DNA of 64,000 bases from Pseudomonas sp. Leaf58 (lineage in GTDB: Bacteria > Pseudomonadota > Gammaproteobacteria > Pseudomonadales > Pseudomonadaceae), in assembly GCF_003627215.1 (NCBI RefSeq), contig NZ_CP032677.1, forward strand, positions 4,283,501-4,347,500, given 5' to 3'. Under the pieces are notes generated by a model. It saw nothing but the letters and a program-made list of their open reading frames with translations. It was not told where the DNA came from and ran no database searches. The position numbers were made by a program, and so were the translations under genes. Positions 42,439 through 53,472 of the stretch are shown here, piece after piece (position 1 is the stretch's first letter; every line of letters starts with the position of its first letter).

Positions 42439-43890
42439 GTGACCGCCGCCCTGCCCCCCACTACCCTGCGCAACGTGCTCACCGCCCTGATGCTGGCGAT
42501 CTTCCTCGGCGCGCTGGACCAAACCATCGTCGCCGTTTCGCTGCCGGCAATTTCTACCCAGTTCAACGATGTAGGCCTGCTGGCCTGGGTCATCTCCGGC
42601 TACATGGTGGCGATGACCGTGGCCGTACCAATCTACGGCAAGCTGGGCGACCTGTACGGGCGGCGGCGAATGATCCTGACCGGCATCAGCCTGTTCACCC
42701 TGGCTTCCATCGCCTGCGCCCTGGCCCAGGACATGCCGCAACTGGTGCTGGCCCGGGTACTGCAGGGCATTGGCGCTGGCGGCATGGTTTCGGTGAGCCA
42801 GGCGATCATCGGCGACTTTGTGCCACCGCGCGAGCGCGGCCGCTACCAAGGCTACTTCAGCAGCATGTATGCGGTAGCTAGCGTCGCCGGGCCGGTGCTG
42901 GGCGGCTGGCTGACCGAATACCTGTCATGGCGCTGGGTATTCTGGATCAACCTGCCGCTAGGGCTGGTCGCCCTGTGGGCCATTCGCCGTGCCCTCGGCG
43001 GCATGCCGGTGCAACGCCGCGAGGCGCGGGTGGACTACCTCGGCGCCGTACTGCTGATCCTCGGCTTGGGTAGCCTGTTGCTGAGCATCACCCTGGTCGG
43101 CCAGGGGCACACCTGGGCCGACCCGGCGGTACTGGCCCTGTTCGCCTGTGCCGCGCTAGGCCTACTGTTATTCATCGCCCATGAACGCCGCTGCCCGGAG
43201 CCGCTACTCCCGCTTAGCCTGTTCGGCAACCGCGTGGCGGTGCTGTGCTGGGGGGTGATCTTCTTCGCCAGCTTCCAGTCAATCTCGCTAACCATGCTGA
43301 TGCCATTGCGCTACCAGGGCATCACCGGCGCCGGTGCCGACAGCGCCGCCCTGCACCTGCTACCGCTGGTAATGGGGTTGCCCATAGGTGCCTTCACCGG
43401 CGGGCGCATGACCAGCCTGACCGGACGCTACAAGCCGCAGATCCTGACCGGCGCACTGCTGATGCCAGTGGCCATTTTTGCCATGGCGCTGACCCCACCG
43501 CAGGCGGGTTGGCTGAGTGCATTGTTCATGCTGCTAACCGGCATTGCCTGTGGGCTGCAGTTCCCGACCACACTAGTGGGCACGCAAAGTGCGGTGGACA
43601 GCAAGGACATCGGCGTGGCCACCAGCACCACCAACCTGTTCCGTTCGCTGGGCGGCGCCATGGGCGTGGCGTGCATGTCCAGCTTGCTGCTGGCGCTGCT
43701 GCACCAGGGTGGGTTCAAGGTGCTGGGGAATCCGTTGCTGGGCAGCTTGAAGGCGGGCGAGGTCGACCTGGTAACGCAAGGCCGGCTGCTAGAGACGTTC
43801 CGCCAGCTGCTGATGGGGAGTGCCGGGGTGGCGGTGTTCGGGCTGATAGCGGCAGTGGCATTGCCAGACCGGCAACTACGCGGGCGCTAA
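42439..43890 (+). CDS. MFS drug exporter, DHA2 (EmrB/QacA) family, 14 TM
   Basis: A 483-residue protein with 14 predicted helices. ALDQTIVAVSLPAI (motif D1), KLGDLYGRRRMIL (motif A), the helix-5 motif C GVAGPVLGGWL-like AGPVLGGWLTEYLSWRWVFWINLPLG are all present. It exports hydrophobic drugs with proton exchange. The start is GTG at 42439 with AAGGTA upstream. It converges with ttgR; no MarR or TetR gene is directly attached. Confidence 0.88.
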   Translation: MTAALPPTTLRNVLTALMLAIFLGALDQTIVAVSLPAISTQFNDVGLLAWVISGYMVAMTVAVPIYGKLGDLYGRRRMILTGISLFTLASIACALAQDMPQLVLARVLQGIGAGGMVSVSQAIIGDFVPPRERGRYQGYFSSMYAVASVAGPVLGGWLTEYLSWRWVFWINLPLGLVALWAIRRALGGMPVQRREARVDYLGAVLLILGLGSLLLSITLVGQGHTWADPAVLALFACAALGLLLFIAHERRCPEPLLPLSLFGNRVAVLCWGVIFFASFQSISLTMLMPLRYQGITGAGADSAALHLLPLVMGLPIGAFTGGRMTSLTGRYKPQILTGALLMPVAIFAMALTPPQAGWLSALFMLLTGIACGLQFPTTLVGTQSAVDSKDIGVATSTTNLFRSLGGAMGVACMSSLLLALLHQGGFKVLGNPLLGSLKAGEVDLVTQGRLLETFRQLLMGSAGVAVFGLIAAVALPDRQLRGR

Positions 43891-43992
43891 CAGGCTGCGC
43901 GCCTGCAGGTTTACACCCGATGCCAGACCGGGAAGCATTAATCCTCTCTTAATACAAAGAGGAAACACTCCCTCACAATCCTTAACAAAGTG

Positions 43993-44625
43993 TCATTTGC
44001 GCAGTGCCGGGCTCAAGCGCAGCATATCCAGCCCGGTATCGACCCATTTTTCGACATCGTTCAACAAATCGACACTGTCAGGCAGCAACAGCCAGCGCCC
44101 GATCAGGCCATCGACATAAGCGAACATGGCCACCGCCGCACGCTCGACGTCCAGCTCGCCTGGCAACTGGCCGCGGCGCACGGCATTGGCCAACGCCAAG
44201 GTGATGCCCTGGTGGCAATCCAGTACCGCCCCCTGGCGCTGCTGGCGAATTTCACACATGTCATCGGTGAACTCGCACTTGTGATGCAGGATTTCATTGA
44301 TACGCCGGCTTCGGGCATCGAGCACCAGCTCGTTGAACACCTGCAGCAACAGCTTGCGCATGCAGCCAAGCGGGTCGACTTCGTCCTCGCTTTCGCTCGC
44401 CCGCGCCAAGTGGTCATGGGTTTCATGCAGGCTGTCGAGCAGCGCCTGCACCAGTTCGGCCTTGTTGTTGAAGTGCCAGTAGATCGCCCCCCGCGTCACA
44501 CCTGCCCGTTCGGCGATGTCGGCCAGGGTGGTTCGCGCAACCCCGCGCTTGTAGAAGGCCTTTTCCGCCGCCTCGATGATCTGGGCGCGGGTTTCCTGGG
44601 CTTCTTCTTTGGTTCGACGGACCAT
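43993..44625 (-). CDS. ttgR: TetR-family repressor of the TtgABC efflux pump
   Basis: A 210-residue repressor with an N-terminal TetR helix-turn-helix ([24 protein letters not shown]) and an all-helical ligand domain with a large drug pocket. The length and sequence match TtgR of P. putida DOT-T1E, which leaves its operator on binding chloramphenicol, flavonoids or other aromatic compounds. It is divergent from ttgABC with a shared operator at about 44754-44779. Confidence 0.96.
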   Translation of the reverse strand: MVRRTKEEAQETRAQIIEAAEKAFYKRGVARTTLADIAERAGVTRGAIYWHFNNKAELVQALLDSLHETHDHLARASESEDEVDPLGCMRKLLLQVFNELVLDARSRRINEILHHKCEFTDDMCEIRQQRQGAVLDCHQGITLALANAVRRGQLPGELDVERAAVAMFAYVDGLIGRWLLLPDSVDLLNDVEKWVDTGLDMLRLSPALRK

Positions 44626-44753
44626 GGCAGTACCAACCTCATCTGGCCCGAACGCGCAGCGCGTACGGGAAACACTCCGGCGACACCTCTGCAGGGTGCC
44701 TCGCGGATGAGCTAATCAAGGGCTGTGGCAGTACCCAAGTACGACCCAGCGGT

Positions 44754-44784
44754 ATTTACAAACAACCATGAATGTAAGTATATT
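44754..44784. promoter_or_regulatory. TtgR operator overlapping the ttgABC promoter
   Basis: ATTTACA (44754-44760) and TGTAAGT (44773-44779) form an imperfect inverted repeat in the ttgR-ttgA gap; this is the described TtgR site. TTTACA (44755-44760) and TATATT (44779-44784), 18 bp apart, fit -35/-10 boxes for ttgA, so repressor binding would block RNA polymerase. Confidence 0.85.
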
Positions 44785-44884
44785 CCTTAGCAAGCTATTT
44801 ATCCACCGGATAGCATTTTTTCCAGATCAAGACTCTTCCATTACTCTTTGAGCGTCTCCCAGCTCCAGCGACCCGAGGATCCTC

Positions 44885-46039
44885 ATGCAATTCAAGCCAG
44901 CCGTTACCGCTCTGGTTTCCGCCGTCGCCCTGGCAACCCTGCTCAGTGGCTGTAAGAAAGAAGAAGCAGCGCCAGCGGCGCAGGCTCCTCAGGTCGGCGT
45001 CGTGACACTACAGCCCCAAGCCTTCACCCTGACCTCGGAATTGCCGGGGCGCACCACTGCCTACCGCGTCGCCGAAGTGCGCCCGCAGGTCAATGGCATC
45101 ATCCTCAAGCGCCTGTTCAAGGAAGGCAGCGAGGTCAAGGAAGGCCAGCAGCTGTACCAAATCGACCCTGCCGTGTACGAAGCCAACCTGGCCAATGCCC
45201 AGGCCAACCTGCAGGCTACCCGCTCGCTAGCCGAGCGCTACAAGCAGCTGATCGACGAACAGGCAGTGTCCAAGCAAGAGTACGACGACGCCAATGCCAA
45301 ACGATTGCAGGCCGAGGCTTCGCTCAAAAGTGCACAGATCGACCTGCGTTACACCAAGGTCCTGGCACCGATCAGCGGCCGTATCGGCCGCTCTTCGTTC
45401 ACCGAGGGTGCACTGGTAAGCAATGGCCAAACCAATGCCATGGCGACCATCCAGCAACTCGACCCGATCTACGTCGACGTCACCCAGTCCACCGCCGAGT
45501 TGCTCAAGCTGCGCCGTGACCTGGAAAGCGGCCAACTGCAGAAGGCCGGCAACAATGCCGCTTCGGTGCAACTGGTGCTGGAAGACGGCAGCCTGTTCAA
45601 GCAGGAAGGCCGCCTGGAATTCTCCGAAGTCGCGGTTGACGAGACCACCGGCTCGGTCACCCTGCGCGCCCTCTTCCCCAACCCTGACCACACCCTGTTG
45701 CCAGGTATGTTCGTGCATGCGCGGCTGAAGGCTGGGGTCAACACCAACGCCATCCTGGCCCCGCAACAAGGCGTGACCCGCGACCTGAAAGGCGCGCCAA
45801 CGGCCTTGGTGGTCAACCAGGAGAACAAGGTCGAACTGCGCCAGCTCAAGGCCAGCCGCACGCTGGGCAGCGACTGGCTGATCGAGGAAGGCCTGAACCC
45901 CGGTGACCGCCTGATCACCGAAGGGCTGCAGTACGTGCGCCCGGGCGTCGAGGTCAAGGTCAGCGAAGCCACCAACGTCAAGAAGCCGGCCAGCCCGGTT
46001 CAGGCCAACGCGGCCAAAGCAGACGCCAAAGCGGAGTAA
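44885..46039 (+). CDS. ttgA: RND efflux periplasmic adaptor TtgA
   Basis: A 384-residue lipoprotein (lipobox LLSGC, Cys23) of the membrane fusion family: lipoyl halves (RVAEVRPQVNGIILKRLFKEG and SGRIGRSSFTEGALVS), an alpha-hairpin (about residues 100-165) and a beta-barrel (VEVEDGSLFKQEGRLEFSEV region). It links TtgB to TtgC across the periplasm. ttgB begins 3 bases after its stop. Confidence 0.96.
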   Translation: MQFKPAVTALVSAVALATLLSGCKKEEAAPAAQAPQVGVVTLQPQAFTLTSELPGRTTAYRVAEVRPQVNGIILKRLFKEGSEVKEGQQLYQIDPAVYEANLANAQANLQATRSLAERYKQLIDEQAVSKQEYDDANAKRLQAEASLKSAQIDLRYTKVLAPISGRIGRSSFTEGALVSNGQTNAMATIQQLDPIYVDVTQSTAELLKLRRDLESGQLQKAGNNAASVQLVLEDGSLFKQEGRLEFSEVAVDETTGSVTLRALFPNPDHTLLPGMFVHARLKAGVNTNAILAPQQGVTRDLKGAPTALVVNQENKVELRQLKASRTLGSDWLIEEGLNPGDRLITEGLQYVRPGVEVKVSEATNVKKPASPVQANAAKADAKAE

Positions 46040-46042
46040 ACC

Positions 46043-49000
46043 ATGTCGAAGTTCTTTATCGATCGCCCGATCTTCGCCTGGGTGATCGCCTTGGTGATCA
46101 TGCTGGTCGGCGCCTTGTCGATCCTGAAGCTGCCGATCAACCAGTACCCCAGCATCGCGCCGCCGGCCATCGCCATCGCCGTGACCTACCCAGGCGCCTC
46201 GGCGCAGACCGTGCAGGACACCGTGGTGCAGGTGATCGAGCAACAGCTCAACGGTATCGACAACCTGCGTTATGTATCGTCGGAAAGTAACTCTGACGGC
46301 AGCATGACCATTACCGCCACCTTCGAGCAGGGCACCAACCCCGACACCGCACAGGTGCAGGTACAGAACAAGCTGAACCTGGCTACCCCGCTGTTGCCAC
46401 AAGAAGTGCAGCAACAAGGTATCCGCGTCACCAAGGCAGTGAAGAACTTCCTGCTGGTGATCGGCCTGGTGTCCGAAGACGGCAGCATGACCAAGGACGA
46501 CCTGGCCAACTACATCGTCTCCAACATGCAAGACCCGATCTCGCGCACCGCAGGTGTGGGTGACTTCCAAGTGTTCGGTGCGCAGTACGCCATGCGTATC
46601 TGGCTCGATCCGGCCAAGCTGAACAAGTTCCAGCTAACCCCGGTCGACGTCAAGACCGCCGTGGCCGCGCAAAACGTGCAGGTGTCCTCCGGCCAGCTCG
46701 GCGGCCTGCCTGCCACACCCGGTACCCAGCTGAACGCAACCATCATCGGCAAAACCCGCCTGCAGACCGCCGAGCAGTTCGAGAAGATCCTGCTCAAGGT
46801 CAACAACGACGGTTCGCAGGTGCGCTTGGGTGATGTCGCCGAAGTCGGCCTGGGCGGTGAAAACTACGCGGTCAGTGCCCAGTTCAACGGCAAGCCGGCC
46901 TCCGGCCTTGCGGTAAAACTGGCCACCGGTGCCAACGCGCTGGATACCGCCAAGGCCCTGCGCAAAACCATCAGCGACCTGGAACCATTCTTCCCACCAG
47001 GGGTGAAAGCGGTATTCCCGTACGACACCACGCCGGTGGTCACCGAATCCATCAGCGGCGTAATTCACACCCTGATCGAAGCCGTGGTCCTGGTGTTCCT
47101 GGTGATGTACCTGTTCCTGCAGAACTTCCGCGCCACCATCATCACCACCATGACCGTACCGGTGGTGTTGCTGGGTACCTTCGGCATCCTTGCCGCCGCA
47201 GGCTTCAGCATCAACACCCTGACCATGTTCGCCATGGTCCTGGCCATCGGCTTGCTGGTGGACGATGCCATCGTCGTGGTGGAGAACGTCGAGCGGGTGA
47301 TGTCCGAAGAAGGGCTACCGCCCAAGGAAGCCACCAAGCGCTCGATGGAGCAGATTCAGGGGGCCTTGGTGGGTATCGCCCTGGTGCTGTCGGCGGTACT
47401 GCTGCCAATGGCGTTCTTCGGCGGCTCCACCGGAGTGATCTACCGGCAGTTCTCCATCACCATCGTCTCGGCCATGGGCCTGTCGGTGCTGGTGGCGCTT
47501 ATTTTCACCCCGGCCCTGTGCGCCACCATGCTCAAGCCGCTGAAGAAGGGCGAGCACCATGTGGCCAAGCGCGGCTTCTTTGGCTGGTTCAACCGCAACT
47601 TCGACCGCAGCGTAAACGGCTACGAGCGCAGCGTTGGCACCATCCTGCGCAACAAGGTGCCGTTCCTGCTGGCCTATGCACTGATCGTGGTCGGCATGAT
47701 CTGGCTGTTCGCCCGCATCCCTACCGCGTTCCTGCCAGAAGAAGACCAGGGCGTACTGTTTGCCCAGGTACAGACCCCAGCCGGTTCCAGTGCCGAGCGC
47801 ACCCAGGTGGTGGTCGACCAAATGCGTGAATACCTGCTGAAGGAAGAAGCCGACACCGTGTCGTCGGTGTTCACCGTCAACGGCTTCAACTTCGCCGGCC
47901 GCGGCCAGAGCTCGGGCATGGCGTTCATCATGCTCAAGCCGTGGGGCGAGCGTTCGGCCGAGAACAGCGTGTTCAACCTGTCGCAGCGTGCCCAGCAGCA
48001 CTTCTTCAGCTTCCGCGATGCGATGGTGTTCGCCTTCGCCCCGCCAGCGGTGCTCGAATTGGGTAACGCCACCGGCTTCGACGTGTTCTTGCAGGACCGC
48101 GCCGGCGTTGGTCACGCCAAGCTGATGGAAGCACGCAACCAGTTCCTGGCTAAAGCGGCACAAAGCAAGGTGCTGATGGCGGTGCGCCCGAATGGCCTGA
48201 ACGACGAGCCGCAGTATCAGCTGACCATCGATGACGAACGTGCCAGCGCCTTGGGCGTGACCATCGCCGACATCAACAACACCCTGTCGATTGCCCTGGG
48301 TGCCAGCTACGTCAACGACTTCATCGACCGTGGCCGGGTCAAGAAGGTGTACATCCAAGGCGAGCCGAACGCCCGGATGAGCCCGGAAGACCTGCAGAAA
48401 TGGTACGTGCGCAATGGCGCCGGCGAGATGGTGCCGTTCTCCTCCTTCGCCAAGGGTGAATGGACCTACGGTTCGCCGAAGCTGTCGCGCTACAACGGCG
48501 TCGAAGCAATGGAGATCCTGGGGGCACCGGCACCTGGCTACAGTACCGGTGAAGCCATGGCCGAGGTCGAGCGCATTGCAGGCGAACTGCCAAGCGGCAT
48601 CGGCTTCTCCTGGACCGGCATGTCCTACGAGGAAAAACTCTCCGGCTCGCAAATGCCGGCGCTGTTCGCCCTCTCGGTATTGTTCGTGTTCCTGTGCCTG
48701 GCAGCCCTGTACGAAAGTTGGTCGATCCCGATCGCCGTGGTGCTGGTAGTACCGCTGGGTATCATCGGTGCACTGATCGCCACCAGCCTGCGCGGGTTGT
48801 CCAACGACGTGTACTTCTTGGTCGGCCTGTTGACCACCATCGGCCTGGCGGCGAAAAACGCCATTCTGATCGTCGAGTTCGCCAAGGAACTGCACGAGCA
48901 AGGCCGCAGCCTGTACGACGCCGCGATCGAAGCATGCCGCATGCGTCTGCGCCCGATCATCATGACCTCGCTGGCGTTCATCCTCGGCGTGGTACCGTTG

Positions 49001-49195
49001 ACTATCGCCAGCGGCGCCGGCGCCGGCAGCCAGCACGCCATCGGCACCGGTGTGATTGGCGGCATGATCAGTGCGACCGTACTGGCTATCTTCTGGGTAC
49101 CGCTGTTCTTCGTCGCAGTGTCGTCGCTGTTCGGCAGCAAACAGCCGGAAAAAGACGTCACCCCTGAAACTCCACGTTATGAGGCTGGGCAATGA
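46043..49195 (+). CDS. ttgB: RND efflux pump inner-membrane transporter TtgB
   Basis: A 1050-residue HAE1-type RND pump with 12 helices and two large periplasmic loops. The N-terminus [20 protein letters not shown] and the helix-4 proton-relay region ([18 protein letters not shown]) with its two Asp are intact. It exports antibiotics and solvents such as toluene with proton import. Its last 4 bases overlap the ttgC start (ATGA). Confidence 0.97.
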   Translation: MSKFFIDRPIFAWVIALVIMLVGALSILKLPINQYPSIAPPAIAIAVTYPGASAQTVQDTVVQVIEQQLNGIDNLRYVSSESNSDGSMTITATFEQGTNPDTAQVQVQNKLNLATPLLPQEVQQQGIRVTKAVKNFLLVIGLVSEDGSMTKDDLANYIVSNMQDPISRTAGVGDFQVFGAQYAMRIWLDPAKLNKFQLTPVDVKTAVAAQNVQVSSGQLGGLPATPGTQLNATIIGKTRLQTAEQFEKILLKVNNDGSQVRLGDVAEVGLGGENYAVSAQFNGKPASGLAVKLATGANALDTAKALRKTISDLEPFFPPGVKAVFPYDTTPVVTESISGVIHTLIEAVVLVFLVMYLFLQNFRATIITTMTVPVVLLGTFGILAAAGFSINTLTMFAMVLAIGLLVDDAIVVVENVERVMSEEGLPPKEATKRSMEQIQGALVGIALVLSAVLLPMAFFGGSTGVIYRQFSITIVSAMGLSVLVALIFTPALCATMLKPLKKGEHHVAKRGFFGWFNRNFDRSVNGYERSVGTILRNKVPFLLAYALIVVGMIWLFARIPTAFLPEEDQGVLFAQVQTPAGSSAERTQVVVDQMREYLLKEEADTVSSVFTVNGFNFAGRGQSSGMAFIMLKPWGERSAENSVFNLSQRAQQHFFSFRDAMVFAFAPPAVLELGNATGFDVFLQDRAGVGHAKLMEARNQFLAKAAQSKVLMAVRPNGLNDEPQYQLTIDDERASALGVTIADINNTLSIALGASYVNDFIDRGRVKKVYIQGEPNARMSPEDLQKWYVRNGAGEMVPFSSFAKGEWTYGSPKLSRYNGVEAMEILGAPAPGYSTGEAMAEVERIAGELPSGIGFSWTGMSYEEKLSGSQMPALFALSVLFVFLCLAALYESWSIPIAVVLVVPLGIIGALIATSLRGLSNDVYFLVGLLTTIGLAAKNAILIVEFAKELHEQGRSLYDAAIEACRMRLRPIIMTSLAFILGVVPLTIASGAGAGSQHAIGTGVIGGMISATVLAIFWVPLFFVAVSSLFGSKQPEKDVTPETPRYEAGQ

Positions 49196-50646
49196 CCAAG
49201 TCTTTGTTGTCCCTGGCGGTAACCGCTTTCATTCTTGGCGGCTGCTCGCTGATCCCTGACTACCAGACCCCGGAATCGCCGGCGGCTGCGCAGTGGCCGC
49301 AAGGCCCTGCGTACTCGCCTACGCAATCGGCGGAGGTTGCCGCCGCCGAGCAAGGCTGGCGCCAGTTCTTCCACGACCCGGCACTGCAGCAACTGATCCA
49401 GACCTCGCTGGTCAACAACCGCGACCTGCGCGTCGCCGCGTTGAACCTTGACGCCTACCGCGCACAGTACCGCATCCAGCGTGCCGACCTGTTCCCGGCA
49501 GTTTCGGCCACCGGCAGCGGTAGCCGCCAGCGCCTACCGGCGAACATGTCGCAAACCGGTGAGTCGAGCATCAGCAGCCAGTACTCGGCCACCCTGGGCG
49601 TCAGTGCCTATGAGCTGGACCTGTTTGGCCGCGTACGCAGCCTGACCGAGCAGGCCCTGGAAACCTACCTGTCCAGCGAGCAGGCGCGCCGCTCCACGCA
49701 AATTGCCCTGGTGGCCAGCGTGGCCAACGCCTACTACACCTGGCAGGCCGACCAGGCGCTGTTCAAGCTGACCGAAGAAACGCTGAAGACCTACGAGGAA
49801 AGCTACAACCTCACCCGTCGCAGCAACGAAGTCGGCGTGGCTTCGGCACTCGACGTCAGCCAGGCGCGCACCGCCGTGGAAGGCGCCCGGGTCAAGTACT
49901 CGCAATACCAGCGCCTGGTTGCCCAGGACGTCAACAGCCTGACCGTACTGCTGGGCACCGGCATTCCTGCCGACCTGGCCAAGCCGCTGGAGCTCAACGC
50001 CGACCAGCTGGCCGAAGTGCCGGCCGGCCTGCCGTCGGACATCCTCCAGCGCCGCCCGGACATCCAGGAAGCCGAGCACCTGCTCAAGGCCGCCAACGCC
50101 AACATTGGCGCCGCCCGCGCAGCGTTCTTCCCAAGCATCAGCCTGACGGCCAACGCCGGCAGCTTGAGCCCTGACATGGGCCACCTGTTCGCCGGAGGCC
50201 AGGGCACCTGGCTGTTCCAGCCGCAGATCAACCTGCCGATTTTCAATGCCGGCAGCCTCAAGGCCAGCTTGGATTACTCGAAGATCCAGAAGGACATCAA
50301 CGTCGCCAAGTACGAAAAGACCATCCAGACCGCCTTCCAGGAAGTCTCCGATGGCTTGGCGGCGCGCAAGACCTTCGAAGAGCAACTGCAGGCGCAACGC
50401 GACCTGGTGCAGGCGAACCAGGATTACTACCGCCTGGCCGAACGCCGTTACCGCATCGGGATCGACAGCAACCTGACGTTCCTCGATGCCCAGCGCAACC
50501 TGTTCAGCGCCCAGCAGGCACTGATCGGCGACCGCCTGTCGCAGCTGACCAGCGAGGTCAACCTGTACAAGGCACTCGGCGGTGGCTGGTACGAGCAGAC
50601 CGGGCAGGCCAACCAGCAGGCAGCGGTGGAAACACCGAAGGGCTGA
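49192..50646 (+). CDS. ttgC: RND efflux outer-membrane channel TtgC
   Basis: A 484-residue lipoprotein (lipobox ILGGC, Cys18) of the OprM/TolC family, with two outer-membrane factor repeats (about residues 60-270 and 270-465). It is the exit duct of the TtgABC pump. The last gene of the operon; a terminator follows. Confidence 0.96.
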   Translation: MTKSLLSLAVTAFILGGCSLIPDYQTPESPAAAQWPQGPAYSPTQSAEVAAAEQGWRQFFHDPALQQLIQTSLVNNRDLRVAALNLDAYRAQYRIQRADLFPAVSATGSGSRQRLPANMSQTGESSISSQYSATLGVSAYELDLFGRVRSLTEQALETYLSSEQARRSTQIALVASVANAYYTWQADQALFKLTEETLKTYEESYNLTRRSNEVGVASALDVSQARTAVEGARVKYSQYQRLVAQDVNSLTVLLGTGIPADLAKPLELNADQLAEVPAGLPSDILQRRPDIQEAEHLLKAANANIGAARAAFFPSISLTANAGSLSPDMGHLFAGGQGTWLFQPQINLPIFNAGSLKASLDYSKIQKDINVAKYEKTIQTAFQEVSDGLAARKTFEEQLQAQRDLVQANQDYYRLAERRYRIGIDSNLTFLDAQRNLFSAQQALIGDRLSQLTSEVNLYKALGGGWYEQTGQANQQAAVETPKG

Positions 50647-50665
50647 TTGAGGCTGCTACAGCATC

Positions 50666-50692
50666 AAGCCCACCCTCGCGGTGGGCTTTTTG
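50666..50692 (+). terminator. Terminator of the ttgABC operon
   Basis: AAGCCCACC-CTCGC-GGTGGGCTTTTTG with a T-rich tail, 20 bp after the ttgC stop. Confidence 0.93.
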
Positions 50693-50710
50693 TTTTGTGT
50701 CGTCTGTATT

Positions 50711-50789
50711 GGCCTTATCGCGGGTAAACCCGCGCCTACAACGGTATGCGCAAACTTTGTAGGCGCGGGTTTACCCGTGAAGAGGCCGG
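50711..50789. repeat. REPIN after ttgC
   Basis: GGCCTTATCGCGGGTAAACC and the inverted copy GGTTTACCCGTGAAGAGGCC flank ACGGTATGCGCAAACTTTGT. Confidence 0.85.
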
Positions 50790-50967
50790 CACAGAAAAAC
50801 AATTAACCAGCTAGAACATTCCGTTCGATTATCGCCCGGTTCCGCTTGCGGCGAATTGCCTCGCCCCTGCCCTACCCCGCACCATCCTCCCCACGCAACG
50901 TTGCCCCGGTTCATCCCCAAAGCCCCGCACCTGCAGGCCGCATCCTGCAGCGCACCGGCTCACCCAT

Positions 50968-50975
50968 AAAAACAA
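50968..50975 (+). promoter_or_regulatory. Putative Hfq/Crc target before the porin gene
   Basis: AAAAACAA (fits AANAAYAA) lies 15-22 bases before the ATG at 50990, beside the likely ribosome-binding region AAGAGA. Confidence 0.45.
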
Positions 50976-50989
50976 GAGATCCACGACAG

Positions 50990-52246
50990 ATGAGCACTTT
51001 GCAACCCGCACGCCAGCTGCTGCCCGGCCTGTTGGCCATGTCCTGCGCCCTTCCCGTGTTCGCCGCCGACCAAGGTGGTTTCATGGAGGATGCCAAGGCC
51101 ACCCTCAACCTGCGCAACTTCTACATCAACCGCAACTTCGTCGACCCGGCCCACCCGCAGGCCAAGGGCGAGGAATGGACCCAAAGCTTTATCCTTGATG
51201 CCCGCTCCGGCTTCACCCAAGGCGTCGTCGGTTTCGGCGTGGACGTACTGGGCTTGTATTCGGTCAAACTCGACGGCGGCAAAGGCACCACCAACACTCA
51301 CCTGCTGCCGGTACACGATGATGGCCGGCCTGCCGATGACTTCGGCCGCCTGGGTGTGGCGTTCAAGGCCAAGCTTTCCGAAACCGAGCTGAAAGTCGGT
51401 GAATGGATGCCGGTGCTGCCCATTCTGCGCTCGGACGATGGCCGCTCGCTGCCGCAGACCTTCCGCGGGGGCCAGCTGACCTCCAAGGAAATCGCTGGCC
51501 TAAGCCTGTACGCCGGCCAGTTCCGCGGAAACAGCCCGCGCAATGACGCCAGCATGGAAGACATGTCGCTGAACGGTAAGGCAGCGTTCACCTCCGACCG
51601 CTTCAACTTTGGCGGCGGCGAGTACACCTTCAACGACAAGCGCACCCTGATTGGCCTGTGGGATGCCCAGCTCAAGGACATCTACCACCAGCAGTACCTC
51701 AACCTGACACACAGCCAGCCCCTGGGTGACTGGACCTTGGGTGCCAACCTGGGTTACTTCATCGGCAAGGAAGACGGCGCCGAACGCGCTGGCAAACTGG
51801 ACAACCGCACCGCCTCGGCGCTGCTCTCGGCGCGCTACCAGGGCCACACCTTCTATGTCGGCCTGCAGAAGGTCAGCGGCGACGATGCCTGGATGCGGGT
51901 TAACGGCACCAGCGGCGGCACCCTGGCCAACGACAGCTACAACTCCAGCTTCGACAATGCCAAGGAGCGTTCCTGGCAGGTGCGCCATGACTTTAACTTC
52001 GCCACCGTTGGCGTACCGGGCCTGACCCTGATGAACCGCTACATCAAGGGTGATAACGTCACCGCCGGTGGCGTGGACGATGGCAAGGAATGGGCGCGGG
52101 AAACCGAGCTGGCCTATGTGGTGCAGTCGGGCAGCTTCAAGGACTTGTCGGTCAAATGGCGCAACTCCACCATGCGCCGGGACTTCAGCACCAACGCCTT
52201 TGATGAGAACCGCCTGATCGTAAGTTACCCGCTAAACCTGCTTTAA
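50990..52246 (+). CDS. OprD-family outer-membrane porin, BenF/aromatic-acid type
   Basis: A 418-residue precursor with a signal peptide ending near LPVFAADQGG, then an OprD barrel: KATLNLRNFYINRNF, QSFILDARSGFTQGVVGFGVD, and a C-terminal strand ending SYPLNLL. It lies directly upstream of a LysR gene and close to the pca genes; in P. putida genomes this gene is named BenF-like, suggesting uptake of benzoate or related acids, an inference from location. It is clearly paralogous to the first porin of the window at 5987. Confidence 0.85.
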   Translation: MSTLQPARQLLPGLLAMSCALPVFAADQGGFMEDAKATLNLRNFYINRNFVDPAHPQAKGEEWTQSFILDARSGFTQGVVGFGVDVLGLYSVKLDGGKGTTNTHLLPVHDDGRPADDFGRLGVAFKAKLSETELKVGEWMPVLPILRSDDGRSLPQTFRGGQLTSKEIAGLSLYAGQFRGNSPRNDASMEDMSLNGKAAFTSDRFNFGGGEYTFNDKRTLIGLWDAQLKDIYHQQYLNLTHSQPLGDWTLGANLGYFIGKEDGAERAGKLDNRTASALLSARYQGHTFYVGLQKVSGDDAWMRVNGTSGGTLANDSYNSSFDNAKERSWQVRHDFNFATVGVPGLTLMNRYIKGDNVTAGGVDDGKEWARETELAYVVQSGSFKDLSVKWRNSTMRRDFSTNAFDENRLIVSYPLNLL

Positions 52247-52251
52247 ACCGA

Positions 52252-52327
52252 CCGGCCTCTTCGCGGGTGAACCCGCCCCTACACGAACGCCCCCCGTTGT
52301 AGGAGCGGGCTTGCCCGCGAAGAGGCC
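52252..52327. repeat. REPIN between porin and LysR gene
   Basis: CCGGCCTCTTCGCGGGTGAA and its inverted copy GGGCTTGCCCGCGAAGAGGC, centre ACGAACGCCCCCCGTTG. Confidence 0.88.
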
Positions 52328-52437
52328 AAACGCCGCAGCAAATAACTAATAGACATAAACAAATCAATAAACCTTCTTTGACGACATATGCAGTAACCGC
52401 TTGAATAGCCTCCTGATCCCCGCCCCAGAGCCGTGAC

Positions 52438-53361
52438 ATGGACCTCCGTCAGCTGCGCTACTTCATCGCCCTCACCGAATACCGCAGTTTCGTCCGTGCC
52501 GCCGAGGCCATGGGCATCACCCAACCCGCCTTCAGCCGCGCCATCCAAAGCCTGGAACACAGCTTCGGCTGCCCACTGGTCGACCGTGCCAGCAAAGCCC
52601 TGCCACCCACCCCCGAAGGTCTGGTGGTGTTGCAACATGCCCGGCGCCTGGTACAAGGCGCGGCGCAACTGAGCAACGAAGTACTACAAATGACCAAGCT
52701 CGACGCCGGCGAACTGCATTTTGGTAGCGGCCCGGCACTGGCCGCGCGCCTGGTACCCGACGCCCTGCGCCACTTCATCGAACGCCATTCGGGCATCCGC
52801 ACCTCGCTGCTGGTGGACAATGCCGAACGCCTAGGTCAGGCCCTGCGCCGCGAGCAGATCGAATTTTTCGTCGACGATATCCGCCCATTCGAAGCTGACC
52901 CCAACTTCCACACCGAGCCGCTCTCGCCCCGTCCCGGGCTGTTCTTTTGCCGCCCAGGCCACCCGTTGTTAAACAAGGACAGCCTGTCGACCAACGACCT
53001 GTTCAACTACCCGTTGGCCAGCGCCCTGCTCGCCCCCGGCGTGCGCAAACGCCTGGCTAACCTCAGCGGGCGCAGTGACTTCACCCCGCACCTGCAGACC
53101 GAACACCTGGCCGTGCTGCGCAGTGTGGTGCAGGCCAGCGACGCCATCGGCACTGCCAGCGAGGAGGCCGTGGCCGAAGACCTGGCCAGCGGCCGCCTGG
53201 TGCGCCTGCACTGGCGCAACCTGCCGCCGGCACTGGAGGTGCTGAGCGTGCGCTGTGGCGTGGTCAGCCGCAGCGGCTACCGGCTGTCGCCGGCGGCGCG
53301 GGCTATGATCGAAACGCTGGTGGGGCTGGATATGCCGGTGCAGGCTGCTGCCATTCGCTGA
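52438..53361 (+). CDS. LysR family regulator
   Basis: A 307-residue protein: N-terminal MDLRQLRYFIALTEYRSFVR, AAEAMGITQPAFSRAIQSLE helix-turn-helix, LysR effector domain from about residue 90. MDLRQLRYF is typical of the large CatM/BenM/PcaQ-like part of the family. It is on the same strand 191 bp after the porin gene and may control it or nearby aromatic genes; the pca genes themselves are controlled by PcaR. Confidence 0.87.
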   Translation: MDLRQLRYFIALTEYRSFVRAAEAMGITQPAFSRAIQSLEHSFGCPLVDRASKALPPTPEGLVVLQHARRLVQGAAQLSNEVLQMTKLDAGELHFGSGPALAARLVPDALRHFIERHSGIRTSLLVDNAERLGQALRREQIEFFVDDIRPFEADPNFHTEPLSPRPGLFFCRPGHPLLNKDSLSTNDLFNYPLASALLAPGVRKRLANLSGRSDFTPHLQTEHLAVLRSVVQASDAIGTASEEAVAEDLASGRLVRLHWRNLPPALEVLSVRCGVVSRSGYRLSPAARAMIETLVGLDMPVQAAAIR

Positions 53362-53472
53362 GCTAATGATGGTGGTGGCTGCGGGCTATCCTGAGCTATA
53401 TCGGTTGCCAGCACCGGCGATAGGGCCGGTACAGGCAATACACCTCGACCAGGCACCCAGGGAGGCACAACA